Source: Candidatus Gemmiger excrementipullorum
Lineage (GTDB): Bacteria; Bacillota; Clostridia; Oscillospirales; Ruminococcaceae
Assembly (NCBI GenBank): GCA_019115045.1
Contig: DXEI01000040.1
Location: forward strand, 1 to 37,880
Reading direction: 5' to 3'
DNA: 37,880 bases
In this document: piece after piece, positions 1 to 7,628 of the stretch
Layout of the letters: each line of letters opens with the position of its first letter
How positions within the stretch are numbered: the first letter of the stretch is position 1
Program-made: the position numbers and the translations under genes
Notes under the pieces: generated by a model
Seen by the model: only the letters and a program-made list of their open reading frames with translations
Database searches by the model: none
Told to the model about the DNA's origin: nothing

Positions 1-130
1 GCTGCTTTCCACCGACGAGAGCAAGCCCCTGCCCGAGCGCATCGTGCGCCAGGCCAACCGCGTAGGGCTGTTCAACGCCCTGTCGTTTGGCGACATCATG
101 CTGCAGGGCGCGCTGCAGCAGAAAAAGTAA
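1..130 (+). CDS. C-terminal end of an unidentified protein (5' partial)
   Basis: An open frame enters from the left edge (first full codon at position 2) and ends with TAA at 128-130. The 42 visible residues end in GDIMLQGALQQKK and carry a mixed charged and hydrophobic stretch typical of a soluble protein's C-terminus. The strong intrinsic terminator 17 bases downstream supports this as a real gene end. I do not recognise the family from this fragment. The next gene is on the opposite strand, so this gene closes its own transcription unit. Confidence 0.7.
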   Translation, partial: LLSTDESKPLPERIVRQANRVGLFNALSFGDIMLQGALQQKK

Positions 131-147
131 ACATGCTGTAACGAAAG

Positions 148-181
148 TTCCCCGGGCGCACACCGCGCCCGGGGAATTTTT
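148..181 (+). terminator. Intrinsic terminator after the first gene
   Basis: A perfect 12-bp stem (148-159 with 165-176, TTCCCCGGGCGC pairing with GCGCCCGGGGAA) with a five-base loop is followed at once by TTTTT (177-181). It ends the + strand gene that stops at 130 and separates it from the convergent gene ending at 253. Confidence 0.93.
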
Positions 182-252
182 GTCGATGGATCAGAAGCCG
201 GGCGGTGTCGGCTGTGCGCACGGCCTGCCGCGGATTTTTTGTGGCAGCGCTC

Positions 253-1503
253 TCAATAAATCGGGCCGTGGCCCAGCCAGACGGCGGTATACGCCGCGCT
301 GCACGCCAGCAGCACAGCCACTGTGCAAACTGTCAGCGCGCGGTGCCTGCGCAGCAGCACGGCCAGCGCCGCCGGCAGGCAGAACAGCGCCACCGCATAC
401 CGCGGCGCGCTGAGCAGCCAGGTCGCGCCCATCGTGACCAGCAGGTAGGCCAGCCCGTACCCCAGCCAGGCGGGCGGCAGGCGCCGGGCCGCCGCCGCCA
501 GCAGCGCAAACGCCGCCAGGATGCAGACGACCGCCGTCAGGCAGAGCCATACCGCGGTATCGCGGTCGCTATGCCACCACCCGGCAAAATACGCCAGGTG
601 GTAGCGGATGGTATCGGTAAACAGGCCCAGTTTCTGGTTCCAATGCTCCCACTGGTAAACGCTGTACTGGTCCCACCGGCCATAGACGGCCTGGTTGAGC
701 GCAAAATACAGCCCCAGCCCGGCCGCAGGGCCCAGCACCGCCGCAGCCGCCGCCGGGGGCGGCGCTTTCTTTTGGGCCCGCGCCTGCTGCAGCAGGTACA
801 AAAATGCCAGCCCGCACAACAGCCCGCCGGGGGCGCGCGTCAGCCCGGCCAGCACGCCCAGCAGCGCCGCGCAGCCCCAGCGCCCGCTTTGCAGGCACCA
901 CACATACCAGACCGTCAACGCCAGGAACAGGCTTTCGGTCATGGGGGCAAAGTAGAACACCGCCGCCGGGCTGACAGCCAGCAGCACCAGCGCGCGCCAG
1001 GCCGTGCGGGCGTCGTACTGGCGGCAGACCAGGGCATACAGGCCGGCGCCCGCCGCGCAGAACAACGGCAGCTGCACCGCCAGCGCCAGAATGCGGTAGT
1101 CGAACCAGCCGAACAGGTTGAGCAGCCGCAGCAGCCACGGAAACAGCGGGAAAAACACGATCATGAGGTATTGTTCGGGGAAGTCCTCGCCCGCGCCGTA
1201 ACCGTACTGCGCCAGGTCGATGTAATGGCGTGCGTCGGTGTTGCCGTAGAACTGCATTTCCAGCGCCTGGCCCAGCGGCGCGCCGCCGCTTTGCGCACAG
1301 CTGTATGCCACAAGCACCGCCTGCACCAGCGCCCCTGCCGCCAGGCAGAACAGCGCCGGACGCCACAGCCCGGGCGGCAGCGTGCGCTGCACCCGGGGCA
1401 AAGGCCCCGCCGGGAACAGCGTGCGCACCGCGCACTGCCACACGCCCCAGGCAAAGCACGCCGCCGCAGCCAGCGGCAGGCAGACCCTGCAAAGTTCCAG
1501 CAC
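253..1503 (-). CDS. PIG-V-like GT-C mannosyltransferase, multi-pass membrane protein
   Basis: A protein of about 416 residues, nearly all hydrophobic segments (roughly ten membrane spans). The first extracytoplasmic loop holds a motif of the form DARHYIDLAQYGYG followed by FFPLFPWL. This arrangement resembles the PIG-V (GT76) family, which moves mannose from a polyprenyl- or dolichyl-phosphate donor to a lipid-linked acceptor; bacterial relatives are common and mostly uncharacterised. I chose the GTG at 1503-1501 because AAGGGGGAG lies just upstream. The longer in-frame start at 1587 would run through the terminator hairpin of the previous gene. Donor and acceptor cannot be read from the sequence, and another GT-C family remains possible. 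It follows the CD1247-like gene after a terminator and may depend on read-through. Confidence 0.65.
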   Translation of the reverse strand: MLELCRVCLPLAAAACFAWGVWQCAVRTLFPAGPLPRVQRTLPPGLWRPALFCLAAGALVQAVLVAYSCAQSGGAPLGQALEMQFYGNTDARHYIDLAQYGYGAGEDFPEQYLMIVFFPLFPWLLRLLNLFGWFDYRILALAVQLPLFCAAGAGLYALVCRQYDARTAWRALVLLAVSPAAVFYFAPMTESLFLALTVWYVWCLQSGRWGCAALLGVLAGLTRAPGGLLCGLAFLYLLQQARAQKKAPPPAAAAAVLGPAAGLGLYFALNQAVYGRWDQYSVYQWEHWNQKLGLFTDTIRYHLAYFAGWWHSDRDTAVWLCLTAVVCILAAFALLAAAARRLPPAWLGYGLAYLLVTMGATWLLSAPRYAVALFCLPAALAVLLRRHRALTVCTVAVLLACSAAYTAVWLGHGPIY

Positions 1504-1537
1504 CGCTCTCTCCCCCTTTCCTTTTCCGCTTGGGCTC

Positions 1538-1579
1538 GCAAAACAGCAACAGCCCTTTGCCGGGGCAAAGGGCTGTTGC
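1538..1579 (-). terminator. Intrinsic terminator after the CD1247-like gene
   Basis: A perfect 15-bp stem (1546-1560 with 1565-1579, GCAACAGCCCTTTGC and its complement) with loop CCCG is followed on the minus strand by TGTTTTG. It begins 14 bases after the stop codon at 1594. Confidence 0.88.
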
Positions 1580-1593
1580 AAAAGCAAAATGCG

Positions 1594-2025
1594 TTACGCT
1601 TTCTCGGGGCCGGATTCGGGGCGGGGCTCCTCGTCCTCGTCGCTTTCCAGCTCGATGTCAAACGCCGCGCCGCAGTTGGGGCAGACCAGCTCCTGGTCGG
1701 CGCTGAGCAGCGCTTCCTCGTCGATGGTGGTCACCGCGCCGCAGTTGGGGCAGGTCACCTCGTACAGGGCGTCCTCGTCGTCCTCATCCTCCTCATCGTC
1801 GCCGTACAGGTCGGCCACGAGATCGTCGAGGTCCTGGTCCAGCGTCTCGAGCTCGTCATACGCCTGGGACAAAGCGTTGTCATGCTCGGTGACAGTGGCG
1901 GCCATCTCTTCCAGCAGGTCCATCATCGCGGCGATGACTTTGCCGTTTTTGGAAGCGGGGTCAAACTCCATCCCGGTCATCAGGCCGCGGATGTAGGCGG
2001 CTTTTGCGTTGAGGTCCATAGCCAT
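1594..2025 (-). CDS. Acidic CD1247-like protein with two CPNCG zinc-ribbon motifs
   Basis: A protein of 143 residues. The N-terminal ~70 residues (AAYIRGLMTGMEFD, then a helical acidic stretch) match my memory of the 'CD1247 N-terminal domain' of Clostridia. The middle is a run of Asp and Glu (about 75-86). The C-terminus has two CPNCG knuckles (C92/C95 and C115/C118) that should bind one zinc. Its role is unknown; the zinc ribbon and acidic linker suggest a protein- or nucleic-acid-binding adaptor. Start ATG at 2025 follows GGAGGGA at good spacing; a second ATG two codons later is also possible. It sits next to efp, as I recall for its relatives, but a terminator lies between them, so expression may be by partial read-through. 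Confidence 0.8.
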   Translation of the reverse strand: MAMDLNAKAAYIRGLMTGMEFDPASKNGKVIAAMMDLLEEMAATVTEHDNALSQAYDELETLDQDLDDLVADLYGDDEEDEDDEDALYEVTCPNCGAVTTIDEEALLSADQELVCPNCGAAFDIELESDEDEEPRPESGPEKA

Positions 2026-2054
2026 AATACGTTCCCTCCGTTATCTATTGCAGT

Positions 2055-2089
2055 AAAAAGGGCCGGGCGCGGCGGCTGGCCTGCCCGGC
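2055..2089 (-). terminator. Intrinsic terminator after efp
   Basis: On the minus strand the stem GCCGGGC / GCCCGGC (2083-2089 with 2062-2068), with a GC-rich inner part, is followed by CCTTTTT. It lies just after the efp stop at 2100. Only about 30 bases remain between its T-tract and the next start codon. Confidence 0.7.
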
Positions 2090-2099
2090 GGGGAAAAAC

Positions 2100-2660
2100 T
2101 CAGTTGACGCGCTCCATATACTCGCCGGTGCGGGTATCGATGCGGACCTTGTCGCCCTCGTTGATGAACAGCGGCACGCGGATCTCGGCGCCGGTCTCGA
2201 CGGTGGCGGGTTTCAGGGTGTTGGTGGCGGTGTTGCCCTTGATGCCGGGCTCGGTGGCGGTGATCTCCAGCTCGACAAAGTTGGGGATCTCGACGCTGAA
2301 GACCTTGCCCTTGTAGCTCAGCAGCTTGCAGGTGTCGTTCTCTTTGCAGAACTTGAAGTTCTCGGGCACATCGGCGGCGCTGACGGGGATGTCGTCATAG
2401 GTCTCGATGTCCATGAAGTGGTACAGGCCGCCGTCCTCGTAGGAGTAGGTGACCTCTTTGCGCTCGATATACGCCTGCGGGAACTTGGCGGTGGGGTTGT
2501 AGCTGGTCTCGACCACAGAACCGGTGATGACGTTCTTGGTCTTGGTGCGCACGAACGCGGCGCCCTTGCCGGGCTTGACGTGCTGGAACTCAACGACCTG
2601 AAGGACCTGGCCGTCCTGTTCGAAGGTGACGCCGTTGCGGAATTCGCCTGCAGAAATCAT
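2100..2660 (-). CDS. efp: Translation elongation factor P
   Basis: A protein of 186 residues, the usual EF-P length, starting [10 protein letters not shown]. It binds between the ribosomal P and E sites and rescues ribosomes stalled at consecutive prolines. The N-terminal KOW-like domain carries the loop KPGKGAAF with the tip lysine K32, the position modified in many bacteria. The two OB-like domains follow, ending [13 protein letters not shown]. No lysine-modifying genes (epmA/epmB) are seen nearby. The ATG at 2660 follows TTGGAGGAATTTTTAT. It has its own strong promoter (2706-2734) and terminator, so it is a monocistronic unit or has only a read-through neighbour. Confidence 0.98.
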   Translation of the reverse strand: MISAGEFRNGVTFEQDGQVLQVVEFQHVKPGKGAAFVRTKTKNVITGSVVETSYNPTAKFPQAYIERKEVTYSYEDGGLYHFMDIETYDDIPVSAADVPENFKFCKENDTCKLLSYKGKVFSVEIPNFVELEITATEPGIKGNTATNTLKPATVETGAEIRVPLFINEGDKVRIDTRTGEYMERVN

Positions 2661-2705
2661 ATAAAAATTCCTCCAATAATAATAGGGTAATCCATAGCTA
2701 TATTT

Positions 2706-2734
2706 ATTTTACAGGATGCCGGGCTTTTTTGCAA
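2706..2734 (-). promoter_or_regulatory. Sigma-A-type promoter of efp
   Basis: On the minus strand TTGCAA (2729-2734), a 17-bp spacer and TAAAAT (2706-2711), placed about 45 bases upstream of the efp start. The -35 box falls inside an inverted repeat at 2719-2743. Confidence 0.8.
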
Positions 2735-2795
2735 GCCCCGGCACGCTATTTTTGGCACTTTTTTGCTGTGCGGGCCTGTTTCCCTCTTTGCGGCC

Positions 2796-3656
2796 TCACG
2801 ATGCCGCATACGCCTGCGCCAGCGTGCGCGCATCCTCGGCCTGGGTGCCGTCGGACTCGCAGATGATGGTGGGGGCCAGGCCGCGCGCTTTCAGCAGCGC
2901 CAGCAGCGGCGCGTGCGGGGGGCCGTATGCGGTATCCCCCAGTGTCAGGTGGCATTTTTCGCCGCCTTTGGTGTAGGCAATGCGCGAGAAATGCGCGTGG
3001 AACTGCGCGGCGCGCGCAGGCCCCAGCACCTGTAACTTGTCCAGCAGGGCGGCGTAGTCGGCGGCGGCATGGTCGCCGGCAAATTCTATGCCCTGGCTGC
3101 GCGCGTAGAGGTGCCCGAAGTCGATGCAGGGCGTGATGCGTTCGTCGACGCTGCACAGCGCCAGCACCTCGTCCAGCGTGCCGAGCTGGTTGACCTTGCC
3201 CATCGTCTCGGGGCAGAGGATGCAGTCGCCGTAGCCGGCGGCGTCCACGGCCGCCACGGCGCGGCGCATGGTATCCAGCGCCTTTTCCAGCGCGGCTTCG
3301 CGGCTTTGCTTGCCGCAGGACCCGGAATGGAAGACCACCCGCCGGCCGCCCAGCGCCTTGACGAGCGCGCAGCTTTGCAGCAGGTAGTCGATGCTGTGCA
3401 GGCGCTTGTCCTCCTCGAGGCTGGACATGCTGATGTAGTACGGCGCGTGGACCGAGAGCGCGATGCCTTTGGCCGCACAGGCTGCGCCCAGCGCCGCGGC
3501 TTTGTCGTGCGCCAGGCGCACGCCGCGGCCGCACTGGTACTCAAACGCCGTCAGGCCAAACCCGGCTGTGTAGGCGGCGATCTTTTCGGGGTCGAACGTC
3601 TTGCCGGGGTAGCTGTCCGACAGGCCGGCCGTGCCGAAACGCGGCGCGTCACTCAT
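2796..3656 (-). CDS. Endonuclease IV-like TIM-barrel protein (AP endonuclease 2 family)
   Basis: A protein of 286 residues of the endonuclease IV / xylose-isomerase-like TIM-barrel superfamily. The metal-ligand pattern of DNase IV is visible in order: HAPYYIS, VVFHSGS, CPETMGK, CIDFGHLYA, FHAHFSRI and CESDGTQAEDA. Endonuclease IV cuts DNA 5' of abasic sites using a three-zinc centre. The full metal-site pattern favours this over a sugar isomerase, though the substrate is not proven. The start ATG (3656-3654) overlaps the stop of the upstream yqeG-like gene (TGA 3651-3649) by eight bases, and GGGGGC lies upstream, so the two are translationally coupled. A longer frame to 3932 is only the shadow of yqeG. 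Confidence 0.85.
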   Translation of the reverse strand: MSDAPRFGTAGLSDSYPGKTFDPEKIAAYTAGFGLTAFEYQCGRGVRLAHDKAAALGAACAAKGIALSVHAPYYISMSSLEEDKRLHSIDYLLQSCALVKALGGRRVVFHSGSCGKQSREAALEKALDTMRRAVAAVDAAGYGDCILCPETMGKVNQLGTLDEVLALCSVDERITPCIDFGHLYARSQGIEFAGDHAAADYAALLDKLQVLGPARAAQFHAHFSRIAYTKGGEKCHLTLGDTAYGPPHAPLLALLKARGLAPTIICESDGTQAEDARTLAQAYAAS

Positions 3657-4158
3657 ACACTTTGCCCCCTTTTTGGAAATAGCGGTCGACCCAGAAGGGT
3701 TCCAGCTTGCGCTTGAGGCGCACGCCGCGGTTATGCTCGTGCGGGGTGCGGGGCAGCACGTACAGGCAGCGGATGCCGTACAGCCCGGCGGCCAGACGGT
3801 CGGTGTAGATCTGGTCGCCGACCATGGCCATCTCGCGCCGGGCCACGCCCAGGCGGCGGCGCGCCGCCATAAGCCCCAGCGGCAGCGGCTTGCAGGCCAG
3901 CGGCACAAAATCCAGCCCGATGCGCCCGGCAAAGGGGCGCACGCGCCGCGCCGTGTTGTTGGAGACGATCGTCAAGCTGACGCCCGCCGCCCGCATGGCG
4001 TCCAGCCAGGCCTGCACGCTGGCGTCCAGCTGCTGGCTGCCGTCGCCGGTCAGCGTGTTGTCGACGTCGAGCACCAGCGCCTTGACGCCCAACTGTGCGA
4101 GAAATTCCGGGCGGATGGCCTCGACGTTGCGGAAGATATACTCCGGGGTAAGGATCAT
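3649..4158 (-). CDS. YqeG-type HAD-IIIA phosphatase
   Basis: A protein of 169 residues. HAD motif I is DVDNTLTGD (residues 31-39), motif II is the VSNN segment, a Lys sits in CKPLPLGL and motif III is MVGDQIYTD. This matches the YqeG / GEP4-like family; eukaryotic Gep4 and plant relatives dephosphorylate phosphatidylglycerophosphate, and bacterial YqeG may do the same. If so it would complement pgsA at 15.7 kb (inference). The start at 4158 follows AAGGAGAATGCC. An in-frame start at 4212 would lie within the rpsU terminator hairpin and was rejected. It overlaps the downstream endonuclease gene. Confidence 0.87.
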   Translation of the reverse strand: MILTPEYIFRNVEAIRPEFLAQLGVKALVLDVDNTLTGDGSQQLDASVQAWLDAMRAAGVSLTIVSNNTARRVRPFAGRIGLDFVPLACKPLPLGLMAARRRLGVARREMAMVGDQIYTDRLAAGLYGIRCLYVLPRTPHEHNRGVRLKRKLEPFWVDRYFQKGGKVYE

Positions 4159-4170
4159 GGCATTCTCCTT

Positions 4171-4212
4171 GAAAAGCAAAAGTGCAGGCCCGCGCAAAAC
4201 GCGGGCCTGCAC
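4171..4212 (-). terminator. Intrinsic terminator after rpsU
   Basis: A perfect 13-bp stem (4182-4194 with 4200-4212) with a five-base loop is followed on the minus strand by TTTTGCTTTTC. It sits between rpsU and yqeG, whose ribosome site begins right after the T-tract. yqeG is therefore probably fed by incomplete termination. Confidence 0.9.
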
Positions 4213-4233
4213 AATCGTTCTTTGTAAGCGAGC

Positions 4234-4410
4234 TTACTTAAACTTGCGCTTGCGGGCAGCCTCGGACTTTTTCTTGCGGCGCACAGACGGCTTCTCGTAA
4301 GCCTCACGCTTGCGAACCTCGGCCAACACGCCGCTGCGGGCAGTGCTGCGCTTGAAACGGCGCAGAGCGCTCTCGAGGGACTCGCCCTCTTTGACACGGA
4401 TCTCCGACAT
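4234..4410 (-). CDS. rpsU: Small ribosomal subunit protein S21
   Basis: A protein of 58 residues, [11 protein letters not shown] at the start and a very basic tail ending [14 protein letters not shown], the normal S21 pattern and length. S21 sits on the 30S subunit near the anti-Shine-Dalgarno region and helps initiation. The ATG at 4410 follows GGGAGGGAAAAAG; the 14-residue longer frame to 4452 is not needed. It has its own consensus promoter (4476-4505) and terminator. The leader contains an inverted repeat (TTGACC ... GGTCAA) ending just before the ribosome site, which could influence its translation. Confidence 0.97.
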   Translation of the reverse strand: MSEIRVKEGESLESALRRFKRSTARSGVLAEVRKREAYEKPSVRRKKKSEAARKRKFK

Positions 4411-4475
4411 CTTTTTCCCTCCCTTGACCTGAGACAGGAGTTTGCCGGTCAAAAAACAATTAACCAGTAAACAAG

Positions 4476-4505
4476 ATTATACTATACCGCCCCCGCCCGT
4501 GTCAA
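4476..4505 (-). promoter_or_regulatory. Strong promoter of rpsU
   Basis: On the minus strand a consensus TTGACA (4500-4505), an 18-bp GC-rich spacer and a consensus TATAAT (4476-4481), about 65 bases upstream of the rpsU start. This is the best sigma-A match in the window. Confidence 0.9.
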
Positions 4506-4553
4506 CCAAAAAGCAGGCGCCGGCCGGTAAATTTTTATTTTTTTAACATTTTG

Positions 4554-5303
4554 TCACCGGCACAGCGCATGCCACAGCCACAGCGCGCCGTACAGCACCG
4601 GCTGGTGCGCCATGTACACCGCCAGCGTATGCCGCCCCGCAAACGCCAGCGGGCGCAGCGCCGCCGGGGCCCGCCCCGTGCGCGGCCGCCACAGCCGCGC
4701 CAAAAACCACCCGCACCAGAACAAAAACAGCCACGGCAGCAGCGGGAAATAATCGGCTGAGGAAAACTTCGTCAGGTCCGGCAGGCCCAGCCAGAACAGG
4801 TTGGCGCGGTACAAACTTGCCGGCATGCGCACAAGGCGCAGCCCCTCAAACCCCAGGTACCCGTAGGGCAGCTGGTTGGTCAGCGCAAACAGCGCCGCGC
4901 AGACGGCCAGCCCCGGCCCCGCCGGGCAGGCCTGCAGCAGCGGGCGCAGCAGGCAGGTCAGCAGCATGGCGGCGGCGTTGAGGTGCAGCACGCCGAACCA
5001 GATGGCCTGCGACGGCATGTACACCGCCGTGGCCACTGTGAGCACCGCCGCGCACCCCGCCACCACCAGCCCGTTTTTGAGCGGGCGGCGCGCCAGCGTG
5101 GCGCTGTAGCCCGAAAGCAGCAGAAAGCTCCAGCAGATATACTGCTGCCAGATATGGCACCCCGGGGCGCTGATGTCATACCAGCCGCCGGTATGGCCGA
5201 ACACATAGACCCAGTCGTACAGCGCGTGGTACGCCAGCATGTTGACCAGCGCCGCCCCGCGCAGCGCATCCAGCAGCCACAGCCGTTTTGCCGCCACAGG
5301 CAT
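4554..5303 (-). CDS. DUF1624-type membrane protein (heparan-alpha-glucosaminide N-acetyltransferase-like)
   Basis: A protein of 249 residues with about seven or eight membrane segments. It opens with RLWLLDALRGAALVNMLAYHALYDW, written here only as the family hallmark: an Asp-Ala-Leu-Arg-Gly motif at the start of the first helix. It closes with GRHTLAVYMAHQP near the C-terminus. These features are typical of DUF1624/HGSNAT-like membrane acyltransferases, which are thought to move acyl groups from cytoplasmic donors to sugars outside. The start ATG at 5303 follows AAGAAGGGGGG; the longer frame to 5591 runs into the divergent gene and was rejected. Transcription probably starts from the minus-strand half of the shared promoter at 5334-5362. 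Its substrate is unknown. Confidence 0.8.
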   Translation of the reverse strand: MPVAAKRLWLLDALRGAALVNMLAYHALYDWVYVFGHTGGWYDISAPGCHIWQQYICWSFLLLSGYSATLARRPLKNGLVVAGCAAVLTVATAVYMPSQAIWFGVLHLNAAAMLLTCLLRPLLQACPAGPGLAVCAALFALTNQLPYGYLGFEGLRLVRMPASLYRANLFWLGLPDLTKFSSADYFPLLPWLFLFWCGWFLARLWRPRTGRAPAALRPLAFAGRHTLAVYMAHQPVLYGALWLWHALCR

Positions 5304-5333
5304 CCCCCCCTTCTTGCCGATCTCGCGGTTTTT

Positions 5334-5385
5334 ATTGTAGCACACCGCGCCCCCGGTTGCAAACCCCGCGGTTTTGCGGTACAAT
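5334..5385. promoter_or_regulatory. Symmetric bidirectional promoter with one shared -35 box
   Basis: TTGCAA at 5357-5362 is its own reverse complement. On the + strand a 17-bp spacer leads to TACAAT (5380-5385), upstream of the HAD gene. On the minus strand the same hexamer, again with a 17-bp spacer, leads to TACAAT (5339-5334), upstream of the DUF1624 gene. Both directions thus have near-consensus sigma-A promoters centred on one -35 element. Confidence 0.85.
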
Positions 5386-5418
5386 CTATCCAAGCACACA
5401 GAGAGGGGCGAGGCTGCT

Positions 5419-6252
5419 ATGCCGCAGATCAAACTGGTCGCGCTGGACCTGGACGGGACGCTGTTCAACGACCAAAAACAGATCACCCCGCGCACGCGCG
5501 CGGCCATAGAAGCCGCATTGCAGCAGGGCGTGGCGGTGGTGCCGGCCACCGGCCGCGCCGTGTGCGGCGTGCCGGAACAAATCACCGCCATCCCCGGCGT
5601 GCGCTATGCGCTGACCTCCAACGGGGCGGCCGTCGTGGACCTGCAGACCGGCCAAAAGCTGGTGGACCTGCCGTTTGACGCCGCGCTGGCGCTGCGCGTC
5701 TACGACGTGATCGAACCGTTTGGCGGCGCGCTGAGCATCTTTATCGGCGGCAAAAGCTACACCACGCAGCAAAACGCCGCCGAAAACATGGCCCTGGTGC
5801 CGCCCAACCTGCGGCGCTATTTCCGCGATACGCGCATCGAGGTGGCCGACATGCGCCAGACCCTGCACGAGCATGCGCACGAGATCGAAAAATTCAGCAT
5901 CCTGTACCCGGACGAAGCGGTGCGCACCGCCGCCTGGCAGGCGGTGGCCGCCGCCTGCCCCGCGGTGGAGATCACCTCCAGCCTGGAGCGCAACATGGAG
6001 CTCAACGCCCCCGGCGTCAGCAAGGGGCCCGGGCTGATGGCGCTGGCCAACGCGCTGGGGCTGGACCGCCGCGAGGTGATGGCGGTCGGCGACTCCGGCA
6101 ATGACCGCACGATGATCGAGCTGGCAGGCCTGGGCGTGGCCATGGGCAACGCCACCGACGAAGTGAAGCAGGCCGCCGACGCCGTGACCGCCGACAACGA
6201 ACACGACGGCGTGGCGCAGGCGATCGAACGGTATGTGCTGGGCGTTTTGTAA
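5419..6252 (+). CDS. Cof-type HAD-IIB hydrolase
   Basis: A protein of 277 residues of the Cof/YidA-like HAD-IIB group, which usually dephosphorylates sugar phosphates or related small metabolites. Motif I is DLDGTLF (residues 10-16), TSNGA is the motif II region, a Lys in SKGPG acts as motif III and GDSGND (about 225-230) is motif IV. The alpha/beta cap lies between motifs II and III. The start at 5419 follows GAGGGGCGAGG; an upstream in-frame ATG at 5374 overlaps the promoter and was rejected. It lies just before two phosphofructokinase genes on the same strand, so a sugar-phosphate substrate is plausible but unproven. Confidence 0.9.
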   Translation: MPQIKLVALDLDGTLFNDQKQITPRTRAAIEAALQQGVAVVPATGRAVCGVPEQITAIPGVRYALTSNGAAVVDLQTGQKLVDLPFDAALALRVYDVIEPFGGALSIFIGGKSYTTQQNAAENMALVPPNLRRYFRDTRIEVADMRQTLHEHAHEIEKFSILYPDEAVRTAAWQAVAAACPAVEITSSLERNMELNAPGVSKGPGLMALANALGLDRREVMAVGDSGNDRTMIELAGLGVAMGNATDEVKQAADAVTADNEHDGVAQAIERYVLGVL

Positions 6253-6275
6253 CGCCGCACGGCTCGGCCGCCGAA

Positions 6276-6290
6276 AATACAAATTGTATT
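6276..6290. promoter_or_regulatory. Perfect palindrome upstream of the first phosphofructokinase gene
   Basis: AATACAA-A-TTGTATT is a perfect 7+1+7 inverted repeat, 36 bases before the start at 6326. It is AT-rich in a GC-rich region, so it stands out. It could be an operator; its right half could also act as a weak -35 box (TTGTAT). No clear -10 box follows at 17 bp, so promoter assignment is uncertain. Confidence 0.45.
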
Positions 6291-6325
6291 ATCTTGGCAA
6301 ATAAACAATACAAGGGGTATACGCA

Positions 6326-7549
6326 ATGAAAAATGTCTTGGTAGGGCAATCCGGCGGGCCGACCGCCGTCATCAACTCCAGCCTGGCCGGCGTCTACGAG
6401 ACCGCCAAAGCCTGCGGCGCGCCGCATGTGTACGGCATGCAGTACGGCATCGAGGGCGTGCTGGAAGGCAAGATCGTCGACCTGGATACCGTCCTGGCCG
6501 ACAAGCTGGACATCGAGCTGCTCAAGCGCACGCCGTCCAGCTTTTTGGGCAGCTGCCGCCACAAGCTGCCCGACCCCGCCGTCGACGAGCGCCCCTACCG
6601 GCAGCTGTTCGATCTGTTTGCCGAATACGACATCGGCGCGGTGTTCTACATCGGCGGCAACGACAGCATGGATACCATCGCCAAGCTGTCGGCCTACGGG
6701 CAGGCCTGCGGCAGCGGCATCCGCTTTATCGGCGTGCCCAAGACCATCGACAACGACCTGATGCTGACCGACCACACCCCCGGCTACGGCAGCGCGGCCA
6801 AGTACATTGCCACCATTTTAAAAGAGGTCATCTGCGATTCCAGCGTGTACGACCTGCGCAGCGTGACGGTGGCCGAGATCATGGGCCGCCACACCGGCTG
6901 GCTGGCCGCCGCCGCCAGCCTGGCCGCCGGGCCGGACTGCAGCGGGCCGGACCTGATCTTGCTGCCCGAGCGCCCCTTTGACGAGGACGCGTTTTTGGCG
7001 CGCGTGGCGGAGCTGGAAAAAGAGCGCCGCAACGTCATCATCGCCGTCAGCGAGGGCGTCAAAAATACCGAGGGCGTCTTTTTGTGCGACTTAGTCTCGA
7101 CCGCCGGGCAGCTGGACGCCTTTGGGCACAAGGCGATCCTTTCCGGCACGAGCCGCTACCTGGCCGACCTGATCCGCGTGCGGCTGGGCTGCAAGACCCG
7201 CGCCATCGAGTTTTCGACGCTGCAGCGCTGCGCCAGCCACCTGGCCAGCCGCACCGACGTGACCGAAGCCTATCAGGTGGGCGGCGCGGCCGTGGAGGCC
7301 GCCGTGCGCGGCGAGACCGCCAAAATGTGCGCCATCCGCCGCCTGAGCGACCAGCCCTACCGCATCGAGACCGAGATGGTGGACGTGGCGCAGGTGGCCA
7401 ACTACGAAAAGACCGTGCCCGACGCTTGGATCACCGCCGACGGCATGCACGTCAACGAACAGTTTGAGCGCTACGCCCGCCCGCTGATCCAGGCCGAACT
7501 GACGCCGATCTACATCAACGGCGTGCCGCGGCACATCCACCTGGGCTGA
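6326..7549 (+). CDS. PPi-dependent 6-phosphofructokinase (first of a tandem pair)
   Basis: A protein of 407 residues of the phosphofructokinase A family. It phosphorylates fructose 6-phosphate in glycolysis. Two residues decide the phosphoryl donor. In the GGNDS segment the residue equivalent to E. coli Gly104 is Asp113, and in PKTIDND the equivalent of Gly124 is Lys139. Asp and Lys at these places mark PPi-dependent enzymes, so PPi rather than ATP is expected. The catalytic Asp is D142 of TIDND, and MGRHTGW carries sugar-binding residues. Start ATG follows AAGGGG. The protein is clearly homologous to the next gene. Some clostridial PPi-PFKs also use sedoheptulose 7-phosphate. Confidence 0.93.
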   Translation: MKNVLVGQSGGPTAVINSSLAGVYETAKACGAPHVYGMQYGIEGVLEGKIVDLDTVLADKLDIELLKRTPSSFLGSCRHKLPDPAVDERPYRQLFDLFAEYDIGAVFYIGGNDSMDTIAKLSAYGQACGSGIRFIGVPKTIDNDLMLTDHTPGYGSAAKYIATILKEVICDSSVYDLRSVTVAEIMGRHTGWLAAAASLAAGPDCSGPDLILLPERPFDEDAFLARVAELEKERRNVIIAVSEGVKNTEGVFLCDLVSTAGQLDAFGHKAILSGTSRYLADLIRVRLGCKTRAIEFSTLQRCASHLASRTDVTEAYQVGGAAVEAAVRGETAKMCAIRRLSDQPYRIETEMVDVAQVANYEKTVPDAWITADGMHVNEQFERYARPLIQAELTPIYINGVPRHIHLG

Positions 7550-7628
7550 TCTTTTTTGGGCAAGCTGCCACGCGCGCCGCAATTTTTGCAAGGCACAGCC
7601 GCGCCGGACGGCCAGGGCGCCCGCCGGC

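Noticed and set aside
205..2316. Long + strand open frame of about 700 codons
   Set aside because: It lies opposite the PIG-V-like, CD1247-like and efp genes, crosses two terminators, and gives a low-complexity Arg/Gln/Pro/Ala sequence. It is a by-product of high GC.
2719..2743. Inverted repeat GCCGGGCTT...AAGCCCCGGC as a terminator of the endonuclease gene
   Set aside because: No T-tract follows on the minus strand, and the efp -35 box lies inside it. It may still form a hairpin, but terminator status is not supported.
4411..4450. rpsU leader inverted repeat as a riboswitch
   Set aside because: TTGACC...GGTCAA can form a small hairpin before the ribosome site, but it is too short and simple to match a known riboswitch class.
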